Origin: DATAOG01 sp963753685
Lineage (GTDB): Bacteria; Pseudomonadota; Alphaproteobacteria; Geminicoccales; Geminicoccaceae
Reading direction: 5' to 3'
Assembly: GCA_963753685.1 (NCBI GenBank)
Contig: CAVWDE010000027.1
Location: 124,001-188,000 of the forward strand
DNA: 64,000 nucleotides
Each line of letters opens with the position of its first letter. Position 1 is the first letter of the stretch. The position numbers and the translations under genes are program-made. Of this stretch, positions 27,747 to 35,835 are shown piece by piece. Below the pieces are notes generated by a model. The model searched no databases and was not told the DNA's origin. It saw only the letters and a program-made list of their open reading frames with translations.

Positions 27747-28850
27747 ATGGACAGGAGCATGATCGGGGCACGGCTTAGGCTGGCGCGTGTGGCGGCTGGG
27801 TTGTCGCTTCGCGGGCTATCGGAGAAAATTGACAACCTGGTGACGGCGCAGGCGATCGGGAAGTATGAGCGCAACGAGGCGATGCCCGGGTCGCGGGTGC
27901 TGATCGCGCTCGCGCGCGCGCTCGACGTGTCCGAGGACTACCTGGTCGGGGATCAGGAGGTGGTCCTGGAGAAGGTCGAGTTCCGCAAGAAGAGCATCGC
28001 GAGCCGGAAGGAAGAGTCCCAGGTCGAGGCCAAGGCGCTGCATCTCTTGGAGCGCTATCTGCTGGTCGAGGAGCTGCTGGGGCTGCCGAGCGTCGAGTGG
28101 GACCGGCCGCGCGCGGCGCCGTATCCGGTGCAGGCGCTGCCCGAAGCGGATCGGGCGGCGCGCAGTCTGCGCCAACACTGGGGCCTCGGGGTCGACCCGA
28201 TCCCGAACCTGATAGAGCTGATCGAGGAGCGCGGCATCAAGGTGCTGGTGATCGATCTCGCGGAGACGATCGACGGCCTGACGGCGCGCGCTCGGCGCGT
28301 CGGCAGAGAAGCGGCGCCGGTGATCGTGCTCAACCGTCGGCACGCGGGCGAGCGGCAGCGCTTCACGCTGGCGCATGAGCTCGGTCACATGACGATCCAG
28401 GCGGGCCGCGAGGTCGATGCCGAGAAGGCCGCGCATCGCTTCGCCGGCGCATTCCTGATGCCGGTCGAGGCGATCTGGGCGGAGATCGGCAAGCACCGGC
28501 GGCAGATCGGCTGGGGTGAGCTGTTCGATCTGAAGCGGCTGTTCGGGGTCTCGGTGCAGGCGATCACCTACCGCTGCAAGGACCTCGGCATCTTTGGCGA
28601 GGGGCTGTACCGGCGGCTGTTCGCGGAGTTCTCGCGGCGCGGCTGGCGGAGCCCGCCGTTTCCGGAGCCGCATCCCATCCCGACGGAGACGCCGAAGCGC
28701 TTCGGGCGGCTCTGCTTCCGGGCGCTGGCCGAGGGGGCGGTCTCCGAGGCCAAGGCGGCGGAGTTGCTGGGCATGTCGGTTCGTCGGCTGAACGAGCTGA
28801 TGGACGACCCAAAGGCGGAACCTGATGAGGCGGAGACGGCACCGGCATGA
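27747..28850 (+). CDS. Xre-family HTH fused to ImmA/IrrE zinc metallopeptidase
   Basis: 367 residues. Residues 5-70 are a helix-turn-helix of the Cro/C1 type (RLRLARVAAGLSLRGLSEKI, KYERNEAMPGSRVLIALARAL). Residues about 145-290 are an ImmA/IrrE domain with the zinc motif HELGH at 210-214 and the partner Glu in HRFAGAFLMP. Proteins of this design are regulators that can be cleaved or can cleave a repressor, and many serve as the antitoxin-like half of an operon. The C-terminal tail has a second small helical region (FRALAEGAVSEAKAAELLG). Its stop overlaps the PIN gene start by four bases. Confidence 0.9.
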   Translation: MDRSMIGARLRLARVAAGLSLRGLSEKIDNLVTAQAIGKYERNEAMPGSRVLIALARALDVSEDYLVGDQEVVLEKVEFRKKSIASRKEESQVEAKALHLLERYLLVEELLGLPSVEWDRPRAAPYPVQALPEADRAARSLRQHWGLGVDPIPNLIELIEERGIKVLVIDLAETIDGLTARARRVGREAAPVIVLNRRHAGERQRFTLAHELGHMTIQAGREVDAEKAAHRFAGAFLMPVEAIWAEIGKHRRQIGWGELFDLKRLFGVSVQAITYRCKDLGIFGEGLYRRLFAEFSRRGWRSPPFPEPHPIPTETPKRFGRLCFRALAEGAVSEAKAAELLGMSVRRLNELMDDPKAEPDEAETAPA

Positions 28851-29362
28851 AGGTGCTGGTTTCCGACACCTCCGTGCTCGTCGACCTCGAGCGCGGCGGG
28901 CTGTTGGAGTCCGTCTTCGGGCTGACGGTCGAGCTGGCGGTGCCGGATCTGCTGTTCGAGCGGGAGCTGCGCGGCCATGGCGGCGAGCGGCTGATCGAGC
29001 TCGGGCTCCGAATCGAGGAGCTGGACGCGGACGGCGTTCGACGCGCGATCGACTACCGGCGGGCACGGCGTGCCTTGTCGTTGCCGGACGTGTTTGCGCT
29101 CGAACTGGCGCGCGGGCACGGCTGGACCCTGCTGACTGGTGATGGCGCGTTGCGCACGCTCGCCCGCGAGCTGCAGGTGGACTGCCACGGCGTGCTCTGG
29201 GTCCTGGACCTGATGCAGGTGGGAGAGGTGGTGGCGGTACAGGCGCTGCTCGATGGGCTCCGGCGGATCGAGGCGCATCCGCGATGCCGCCTGCCAAAGA
29301 GTGACGTAAGGGTCAGGCTGGAGCGCTACACGGCGATCCTGGCGAGCCAGGGATCGAGATAG
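28847..29362 (+). CDS. PIN-domain protein (putative ribonuclease toxin)
   Basis: 171 residues with the PIN/PilT fold: MKVLVSDTSVLVDLERG holds the first acidic residues, VPDLLFERELRG the middle Glu, SLPDVFALELARGHGWTLLTGDGALR (split here) the last acidic cluster. PIN toxins cut RNA with a metal-dependent acidic site. The ATG overlaps the upstream stop (ATGA), so production depends on translation of the Xre-ImmA protein. PIN genes paired with Xre-ImmA/IrrE genes have been noted as candidate toxin-antitoxin modules. Toxicity is inferred from domain and context. Confidence 0.82.
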   Translation: MKVLVSDTSVLVDLERGGLLESVFGLTVELAVPDLLFERELRGHGGERLIELGLRIEELDADGVRRAIDYRRARRALSLPDVFALELARGHGWTLLTGDGALRTLARELQVDCHGVLWVLDLMQVGEVVAVQALLDGLRRIEAHPRCRLPKSDVRVRLERYTAILASQGSR

Positions 29363-29507
29363 CGTTCTCGCGCGGGGTGCGGCTTCACCGTGGTGTCGGA
29401 GGGCGCGGTGTTCCGCAACTACGGCGTGCCGGTCTGCTGGTAAGGAATGGGGTGGCTGGCTCGGGCGCGCTTGCGCCGGGCGCCGTCCGGCCGGTATCAG
29501 GGAGCCC

Positions 29508-30756
29508 ATGGCCAGCGGCACGGAACGGATGAGCGGAGCGGGCGGCGCGGCGCGGGGTCGGGTGATCATCGCGGGCGGGTCGATCGCCGGGCTGTGCGCG
29601 GGTGTGCTGCTGCAGCGCCTGGGGTTCGCGGTCGAGGTGTACGAGCGCTCGGGCGAGGCGCTGGCCAGCCGTGGTGCTGGCATCGTGCCGCATCCGGAGC
29701 TGTTCGAGGCGCTGGCGCAGGCAGGGGCGCGGGTCGATGCGACGATCGGCGTGCCGGTGGTCGGGCGGCGGACGTTCGCGCCTGACGGCCGGGTCCTGGG
29801 CGAGCATGCGCTGCCCCAGATCATGATGTCCTGGGACCGGCTGTTCCGGGTGATCCGGGAGCGGTTCCCCGATCGCCACTACCATGGCGGGCGGGCGGTC
29901 GAGGGCTTCGAGCAGGATGCGGCGGGGGTCACGGTCAGGCTCGCGGACGGCGGCCGCGCGCGCGCCGAGTGGCTGATCGGCGCCGATGGCATCCGCTCGG
30001 CCGTGCGCCGCCAGCTGCTGCCGGCGCTCGAGCCCGCCTATGTGGGCTATGTCGCCTGGCGGGGGCTGATCGAGGAGCGCTCGATGTCGGCCGCGGCGCG
30101 GGCGGCGCTGTGCCGGCATCTGGCGTTCTGCCTGCCGCCCGGCGAGCAGATGCTGGGCTATCCGGTGCCGGGGGCGGACGAGGCGACCGGGGCGGGCGAG
30201 CGGCGCTACAACTGGGTCTGGTACCGGCCGGTCGCGGCGGGAGCTTTTGCCGGCGCTGCTGACCGATGCCGACGGGCGGCGCTACGATCTGTCGATGCCG
30301 CCGGCGCGGATGGCGGCGGCGCCGGTCGCGGTGATGCGGGCGGCGGCGGCCGAGCTCGTGGCGCCCTGCTTTGTGGAGGTGGTGGGGCTGGTCGGGCAGC
30401 CCTTCATCCAGGCGATCTATGACTTGGAGAGCCCGCGCCTGGTGTTCGGGCGGGTCGCGCTGATCGGCGATGCGGCGTTCGTCGCGCGGCCGCATCCGGG
30501 CATGGGGGCGACCAAGGCAGCGCTCGATGCGGTGACGCTCGCGGGCGCGCTGAGCGCGTCCGATCCGGCCGCGGCGCTGGCGGCATGGGAGGACCGGCGG
30601 CGGCACTACGGGCGGGCGCTGGTCGAGCGCGCGCGCTGGCTCGGCGCCTATCTGGAACGGCCGGTCACGGCCGCGCAGGCATGGCCGGGCGTGGTCGAGG
30701 GGCTCGCCGCCACGCTCATGACCGAGACCGCGATCTCGGGCTGGCTGCAGGCCTAG
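29508..30756 (+). CDS. FAD-dependent aromatic hydroxylase-like monooxygenase (frame interrupted)
   Basis: About 415 residues of the PHBH-type flavoprotein family. GRVIIAGGSIAGLCAGVLLQ is the FAD dinucleotide-binding loop, WLIGADGIRSAVR the DG motif, and VFGRVALIGDAAFVARPHPG the GD motif that closes the FAD site. The closest known architecture is 2,6-dihydroxypyridine hydroxylase-like. The frame breaks near 30240: after YRPVAAG the natural continuation ELLPALLTDADGRRYDL lies in another frame, so one or two bases seem to be missing. The final 170 codons are therefore read from a different frame to 30756. Substrate unknown. Confidence 0.88.
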
Positions 30757-30845
30757 CCGCGATCCGTGCGCGCAGCAGGGTGCGCTGATCGTCCCGCCCA
30801 CGATCCCGAGGGGGCAGACGATCCGCTCCGGCAGGGTTCGGGGCG

Positions 30846-31727
30846 TCACTGCCCGGTGCCGCTGGCCGCGAGGTACCAGTCGTAGATCTGGCCGCCGGTC
30901 CACATCAGCACGCCCGGGCGGGAGCGGATGTGGGCGTAGAGGCGCTCCAGATGGCCGATCCGATGGGCGACGCCGGTGATGTAGGGGTGCAGGCTGAGCG
31001 CCATGATGCGGGTGATGGTGGCGCTCTCCTGGTAGAGGCGCTCGAACTGGTCGACGCCGCGGCGGTAGAAGGCGTCGGACGGCAGCTCTTGCAGCGCGTG
31101 CACCGTGATGTCGTTGGTCTCGAGGGTGTAGGGGATCGAGACCAGGGGCCCCGCCCGGGTTGCCAGCACCACCGGCTGGTCGTCGAGCACCCAGTCGGCA
31201 ACGTAGAGAAAACCCTCCTCGCGCAACAGGTCCGGGGTCTCGAGGGTCTCGGTCAGGCCCGGGCTTTCCCAGCCGCGGGGTGCGGTGCCGGTGAAGCTGG
31301 AGATCGCCTCGAGCGTGGCCCGGATCGCCTGGCGCTGGTCGTCGAGGCGGTGCATGGGTCCCTGAACGAAGCCGTGGCCCATGAACTCCCAGCCCGCGGC
31401 GAGCGCCGCCTCGGCGATCCGCGGGTAGCTCGTGCAGACCTTGCCGTTGAGGGCGAAGGTGGGCGTGATGTCGAAGTGGCGGAGCACCTCGAGCAGGCGC
31501 CAGAAGCCGACCCGCATGCCATACTCGTGCCAGGCCCAGTTCGGCAGGTCGGGCAACAGCGGCTGGCCCATGGGCGGCGGCAGGACGGTGCGCGGCATCG
31601 GCCGCCCGATGTCCCAGTCCTCGACGTTGACGATCGTCCAGACCACGAGCCGGGCGTCGTCCGGGAGCGCGAGCGGCGGCCGGTCGACGATCGCGGAATA
31701 AGGCAGGCGCTCGCGCGGCAACGGCAT
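30846..31727 (-). CDS. Polysaccharide deacetylase family protein (PuuE allantoinase-like branch)
   Basis: 293 residues of the NodB-like carbohydrate esterase 4 fold. The N-terminal stretch VVWTIVNVEDWDIGRPMPRT and the segment NWAWHEYGMRVGFWRLLEVL are typical of the branch that includes metal-independent PuuE allantoinase, so the substrate may be an amide or ureide and not chitin. GWEFMGHGFVQGPMH and GWESPGLTETLETPDLL follow. The ATG at 31727 has GGGGAGG just upstream. It is divergent from the NIPSNAP gene. Confidence 0.88.
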   Translation of the reverse strand: MPLPRERLPYSAIVDRPPLALPDDARLVVWTIVNVEDWDIGRPMPRTVLPPPMGQPLLPDLPNWAWHEYGMRVGFWRLLEVLRHFDITPTFALNGKVCTSYPRIAEAALAAGWEFMGHGFVQGPMHRLDDQRQAIRATLEAISSFTGTAPRGWESPGLTETLETPDLLREEGFLYVADWVLDDQPVVLATRAGPLVSIPYTLETNDITVHALQELPSDAFYRRGVDQFERLYQESATITRIMALSLHPYITGVAHRIGHLERLYAHIRSRPGVLMWTGGQIYDWYLAASGTGQ

Positions 31728-31907
31728 CGGAGCCTCCCCTGGTCGGTCGGCCCGATCATTCAACGACCGGAAGAATCGGGCAAGAGACGGATGGGCCGGG
31801 CGCTGCCGAGGCTTGACGGATGCCGCCCGAGCGCAGAACAAATCAGCCGCCGGCGGCGGCGCGCCGGACCAACGCCCATCATGCAACCCTCGGGGAGGAG
31901 ACCAGGC

Positions 31908-32231
31908 ATGCTGTTCGACCATCGGACCTACACCGTCAAGCCCGGCACGTTGCCGGCACACCTCGCGCTCTACGAGAAGCAGGGCAAGGCGGCGCAGGAG
32001 CGCCATCTCGGGCCGCCGGTGTTCTATGCGGTCACCGAGACCGGCCCGATCAATACCTACGTCCACGTCTGGGCCTACGAGAACGCCGGCGATCGGGAAA
32101 AGAAGCGTGCCGCGATGCAGGCCGATCCCGACTGGCAGGCCTATGTCAAGGCGAGCCGCGAGGCGGGCTATCTGATCCAGCAGGAGAACAAGCTCATGAC
32201 CCCGGCGCCGTTCTTCAAGCTGACGCGCTGA
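31908..32231 (+). CDS. NIPSNAP family protein
   Basis: 107 residues, one dimeric alpha-beta barrel domain. The start MLFDHRTYTVKPGTLPAHLALYEKQG (split here) and HVWAYENAGDREKKRAAMQADPDW match the family. Bacterial NIPSNAP proteins often sit with catabolic genes, but their reaction is unknown. GGGGAGGAG upstream of the ATG is a strong ribosome-binding site. The 3' end overlaps the convergent sulfotransferase gene by 17 bases. Confidence 0.9.
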   Translation: MLFDHRTYTVKPGTLPAHLALYEKQGKAAQERHLGPPVFYAVTETGPINTYVHVWAYENAGDREKKRAAMQADPDWQAYVKASREAGYLIQQENKLMTPAPFFKLTR

Positions 32232-33363
32232 GCTCGGCCGGGGTCGACGCCTCGTAGCCGAACAGCCAGGCGGTGGCCGCGGTGTGCCGCTCGAGGGTCG
32301 CGAGCTGCTCGGCCGTGAAGCGCGGCTCGTAGTAGGACGGAAACCGGAGGGTCTGGGCGAGCTCCGCCAGGACCTGCTCCGGGACCGCGAGGCCGACGTG
32401 GTCGAGCACCGCCTGCAGGGTCACCTCCGGCGTCCGGCAGAGGTCCTCGTAGCGCACGATCAGCGCGGCCGCCCGGAGCTCCGGGTTGGCCTCGATCCGA
32501 TCGGCGACGTGGCCGTAGAGGTGGCTCCAGTAGCGCGCCCAGCCCTCGACCTCGCGGCCCTCCTGCCAGCAGGCGAGGATGCCTTCGATGGCGACCGGGT
32601 CGCCGGCGTTGACCGGGCGCCGGTCGAGTCCGAACTCGAAGTGGCCGACCCGCTGCAGATGGCGCACGGTCGCCGGGTTCTGCTCGCCGCCGGCGCAGAA
32701 CAGGGCGTGCTGCTTCATCAGCGAGGCGATGTGCCAGCGCGGGTCGCGCACCGGGATCACGAAACGCGCATCCGGGAAGAGCTGGAGCAGGTATTCGAGG
32801 CGGGTGACGTTGTAGTTGCCCTTGGCGAGGTAGCGGCGCCCGCCCCGGACCCGGAGCAGCTTGCGGATATGGTCGCGGTAGAAGCTCTCGAAGGCCGGAT
32901 TGCGCGTCTGCCGGTCGAGCACGGCGCTGTGCGCGGGGTCGTGCAGCTGCGGGAAGAACGCCATCCAGAGCACCTCTTCGAGCGCCTCGGGGCTGTCCGG
33001 GGTGACCTTGATGCCGTCTTTGTGGCTGCGCTCGGCGGGCTCGACCCGGCGCTGCGGCGTGCGCTCGAGCAGCCGGTTCCACATGTAGGGCGTGAACACC
33101 GGCGGATAGTCCCGGTAGCGGTGGCTGACCACGTCCGGGTGGCGCGCCAGCAGCTCGAGCAGGATCGTGCTGCCCGAGCGGGCGAGGCCGGCGACGTAGA
33201 TCGGCTGCCGGATGCGCACCTCGCTCAGCTCGTCGGCGAGCAGCCGGGTCTCGAGGTTGCCGATCCGGGTCCACAGGCCCTGGTGACGGGCGATGAAGCC
33301 GCCCAGCGCATCGATCCAGGGGGTGACCTCGAAGCCCTCGGAGGGGCCCGCCTGCTGGCGCAT
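32215..33363 (-). CDS. PAPS-dependent sulfotransferase family protein
   Basis: 382 residues of the Sulfotransfer_3-type family. The 5'-phosphosulfate loop is VAGLARSGSTILLELLARHP and the 3'-phosphate-binding element is FVIPVRDPRWHIASLMKQH. Such cytosolic enzymes move sulfate from PAPS to hydroxyl groups of lipids, glycans or small molecules. The ATG at 33363 has a near-perfect AGGAGGT. It is the last gene of an operon with two arylsulfotransferase-like proteins upstream, so two chemically different sulfation systems share one transcript. Confidence 0.9.
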   Translation of the reverse strand: MRQQAGPSEGFEVTPWIDALGGFIARHQGLWTRIGNLETRLLADELSEVRIRQPIYVAGLARSGSTILLELLARHPDVVSHRYRDYPPVFTPYMWNRLLERTPQRRVEPAERSHKDGIKVTPDSPEALEEVLWMAFFPQLHDPAHSAVLDRQTRNPAFESFYRDHIRKLLRVRGGRRYLAKGNYNVTRLEYLLQLFPDARFVIPVRDPRWHIASLMKQHALFCAGGEQNPATVRHLQRVGHFEFGLDRRPVNAGDPVAIEGILACWQEGREVEGWARYWSHLYGHVADRIEANPELRAAALIVRYEDLCRTPEVTLQAVLDHVGLAVPEQVLAELAQTLRFPSYYEPRFTAEQLATLERHTAATAWLFGYEASTPAELSASA

Positions 33364-33385
33364 GCCTGACCTCCTGTGCCGGACG

Positions 33386-34135
33386 CTAGTCGATGCGCGC
33401 CCAGAGCTTGACCGCGAGCGAGCTCGCGACCAGCGCCACGAAGAAGATCCCATACCAGGCCCGCAGCCAGCCGGGGCCGAACGGCAGATACTCGTTCGGC
33501 GACAGGTCGAGCTGGATGCGCTCGATGCCGGCGTCGTCGGGCAGATAGCCCGCGGGATTGCCGATCAGGAAGTTCCACCAGTGGCGCTTGTCGATGGTCG
33601 GCACCGGGGCGCGCCAGGGGATCGCGCTGACGTTGCCTTCGTGGTCGGCGACCACGATGTGCGGGGTCGGCTTGCCCTTGTGCTTGCCCTTCTCGGGCGC
33701 TGGCAGCGGTGGCAGGAGTGCTGCCTGCAGCTGCTCGGGCGAGGTGTGGATGCCGACCGTGTCTGGCGCGCCCGGGTAGCTGTACTCGTAGGTCGAGCTG
33801 ACCCAGGCGAGCAGGCAGATCGCGGGCGCCGAGGCGACCACCGCCGGCCACAGCACGAGGCCGAGCTGGCGGAGCGCGTGGCGCAACAGGTTGCGGATCA
33901 GCGGCCAGGCGTCGGCGAATTCGCCGTCGAACGCGTCCAGCGCGCTGCGCGCCCGCGCGGCCGCGACCTTGGCGCCGGTGATTTCGGCCTGGGGCGACAG
34001 CAGCCAGTAGAGCGCCATCGACCCGACCCCGCCGACCAGGCCCCAGAGCACGAGGCGCAAGGTCGGCGGGGCGACCAGGCCGAGCCCGTGGTCGAGCCAC
34101 GCGAGCAGGGGGGCCGGCAGATCGAAGATGCCCAT
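33386..34135 (-). CDS. Integral membrane protein, possible YidC/EMC3-like fold
   Basis: 249 residues. Hydrophobic helices occur near residues 15-45 (PPTLRLVLWGLVGGVGSMAL), 95-120 (LGLVLWPAVVASAPAICLLA) and 222-245 (WYGIFFVALVASSLAVKLW), with a charged helical hairpin after the first (residues about 55-90). This order resembles the Oxa1/EMC3 insertase superfamily, but similarity is by topology only. A long periplasmic-type insert between helices two and three includes KGKHKGKPTPHIVVADH. It lies within the sulfotransferase operon and may help its membrane-anchored partners. Confidence 0.7.
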   Translation of the reverse strand: MGIFDLPAPLLAWLDHGLGLVAPPTLRLVLWGLVGGVGSMALYWLLSPQAEITGAKVAAARARSALDAFDGEFADAWPLIRNLLRHALRQLGLVLWPAVVASAPAICLLAWVSSTYEYSYPGAPDTVGIHTSPEQLQAALLPPLPAPEKGKHKGKPTPHIVVADHEGNVSAIPWRAPVPTIDKRHWWNFLIGNPAGYLPDDAGIERIQLDLSPNEYLPFGPGWLRAWYGIFFVALVASSLAVKLWARID

Positions 34136-34150
34136 GGTTTGCGTGTCCGG

Positions 34151-34408
34151 TCAGTCCGCGCCGCCCGGCGCCTCGACATGCGTCCCCTCGGCGTGGCTCG
34201 ACACCGGTCGCTGGGTCCGCTTGCGCCCGAACAGGCGCCGGATCGGCCACAGAATCACGAAGCCGAGCGCCGCCATGATCGCGACCAGAAGGCCCCAGAA
34301 CGCGCCGAGCAGGCTCAGCCCTGCGCCCGGCCCGATATAGGCGGCCGCGGGCAAGGTCACGCCGACCGCGAACGCGGCGGCCAGGATCGTCGTCGCAACA
34401 GCTTTCAT
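34151..34408 (-). CDS. Small exported/membrane protein in the sulfotransferase operon
   Basis: 85 residues: a signal-like helix (MKAVATTILAAAFAVGVTLP), then AAAYIGPGAGLSLLGAFWG and a second helix to about residue 55, then a basic cytoplasmic-type tail (RRLFGRKRTQRP). The YIGPGAG motif recurs in small bacterial membrane proteins of unknown role, often next to ASST or sulfatase-like genes. GGAGGG seven bases before the ATG at 34408 supports this start. It is 14 bases from each neighbour in the operon. Confidence 0.75.
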   Translation of the reverse strand: MKAVATTILAAAFAVGVTLPAAAYIGPGAGLSLLGAFWGLLVAIMAALGFVILWPIRRLFGRKRTQRPVSSHAEGTHVEAPGGAD

Positions 34409-34422
34409 CGTCTTGCCCTCCC

Positions 34423-35835
34423 TCAGTGGGTCAGAAGCTCGCGGAAGCTCGGATCGAGCGCCGCCGGTTCGATGCGCTGGCCCCAGGACAGGATCGGGAT
34501 CAGCTCGCCCTTCTCCCCGCCGCGCACCGGATTGACGAATTCCCACACGATCTCGCCCGCAGGCGTCACCTCGAGCAGTCGGCCGCCGTCGGATTCGGTG
34601 ATCAGCGTGTTGCCGTTGGGCAGCCGTTGCTCCGCCGAGCGCACCCGGCTGAAGAAAGCATGTTCCGGATCGCCCGCATAGCGCCAGGTGATCTGGAGCG
34701 TGTTCGGGTCGAACTCGAGCACCCGGGAGACATCGCCGCCCTGGCCCTCGTTGTCGAACACCATCAGGTGGCCGTTGGGCAGCGCCTCGGCATCGTGCTG
34801 GCGCAGCCAGGGCCCGCGCAGCGCCCAGACGATCTGCTGCCGATCGAAGTCGAGCACGGCGAGCGTGCCGATCTCGCGGAACGACAGCAGGACCTGGCCC
34901 GGCGAGGCGAACGGCAGCGCCTGCGCGACGCCGTCCTCGAGCACGGCGATCGAGTTGGTGTGCAGATAGTCGCCCTTGCCCTGCGCGATGTACCAGGGGA
35001 CCGTGCTGAGGAAGGACGCGTAGGGCGAGCTCGCGAGCGCGCCGAGCAGCCAGACCTTCTTCAGCTCCCGTCCGTCGGGCGCGAGCACGACCGCGTAGTC
35101 GTCGATGCGGGGCGGCGCCAGATGCTCTTGTCCCGGCACCACGTCGGTGCGGATCGCGTGCGTGAGCGCGTAGATCTTGCCGTCGGCGCCGACCGAGAAG
35201 TCATGGTGGGTCTGCTGGAGATACTTCCAGACCACCTTCGAATCCCGGTCCATCTCGACCAGGCCGTAGCCCCAGGGGGAATCGCCGACCGCGACGTAGA
35301 TCGCGAGCAGATTGCCGTTGGGCAACAGGTGCGCCTTCTCGAGGTAGATCTGGGAGTCCGGCTGCGGGTGGCGGACCGCGGCGGTGTCGTCCCAGACCTG
35401 GCTGTAGGGCAGGTTCCATTCGTGGAGCACCTGGCCGGTCATCGAGATCAGGCGCGCCTTCTGATCGGCGCCGGAGGTATAGAGGGTGAGGCCGTCGTAG
35501 GCGCGTTTCTGGTCGTAGACGGTGACGCCCTTGGCCTCGGTCCGGGCCGGCTGCCAGAGTTCCGGCGGGAAGGGGGAGTTGTACCGGGTCTCCTTGTCGA
35601 GCAGCGCCTCGCCGCCGCGGAAGGCGTCGGTCAGCTGCTTGGCCGGAAACGCGCCCTTGAAGGTGAGAAAGCTGCCGGCGACGAAGCACAGGAACCCGAT
35701 CGCCAGCAGCAGCACCGCGTAGGGCGCGGCGGTGGCGATCACGCCCGCCGGACGCGGCGCGCGCTGCTCCGGGCTGGCTGCGGGCGCGGATCGCGCCGGC
35801 GATGCGAGGTCGTCCTGGCAGGCGATCTGGGTCAT
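34423..35835 (-). CDS. Arylsulfotransferase (ASST)-like protein, copy 2
   Basis: 470 residues. A membrane anchor at about residues 38-60 follows a Pro/Ala-rich cytoplasmic start, and the rest is a periplasmic six-bladed propeller of the arylsulfotransferase family. Characteristic are THHDFSVGADGKIYALTH, DYLHTNSIAVLEDG, LRQHDAEALPNGHLMVFDN and EQRLPNGNTLITES; family His residues lie in these segments. ASSTs use a phenolic sulfate ester, not PAPS, as donor. The ATG overlaps the stop of the upstream paralogue (ATGA at 35832-35835), so the two are translationally coupled. Native donor and acceptor are unknown. Confidence 0.87.
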   Translation of the reverse strand: MTQIACQDDLASPARSAPAASPEQRAPRPAGVIATAAPYAVLLLAIGFLCFVAGSFLTFKGAFPAKQLTDAFRGGEALLDKETRYNSPFPPELWQPARTEAKGVTVYDQKRAYDGLTLYTSGADQKARLISMTGQVLHEWNLPYSQVWDDTAAVRHPQPDSQIYLEKAHLLPNGNLLAIYVAVGDSPWGYGLVEMDRDSKVVWKYLQQTHHDFSVGADGKIYALTHAIRTDVVPGQEHLAPPRIDDYAVVLAPDGRELKKVWLLGALASSPYASFLSTVPWYIAQGKGDYLHTNSIAVLEDGVAQALPFASPGQVLLSFREIGTLAVLDFDRQQIVWALRGPWLRQHDAEALPNGHLMVFDNEGQGGDVSRVLEFDPNTLQITWRYAGDPEHAFFSRVRSAEQRLPNGNTLITESDGGRLLEVTPAGEIVWEFVNPVRGGEKGELIPILSWGQRIEPAALDPSFRELLTH

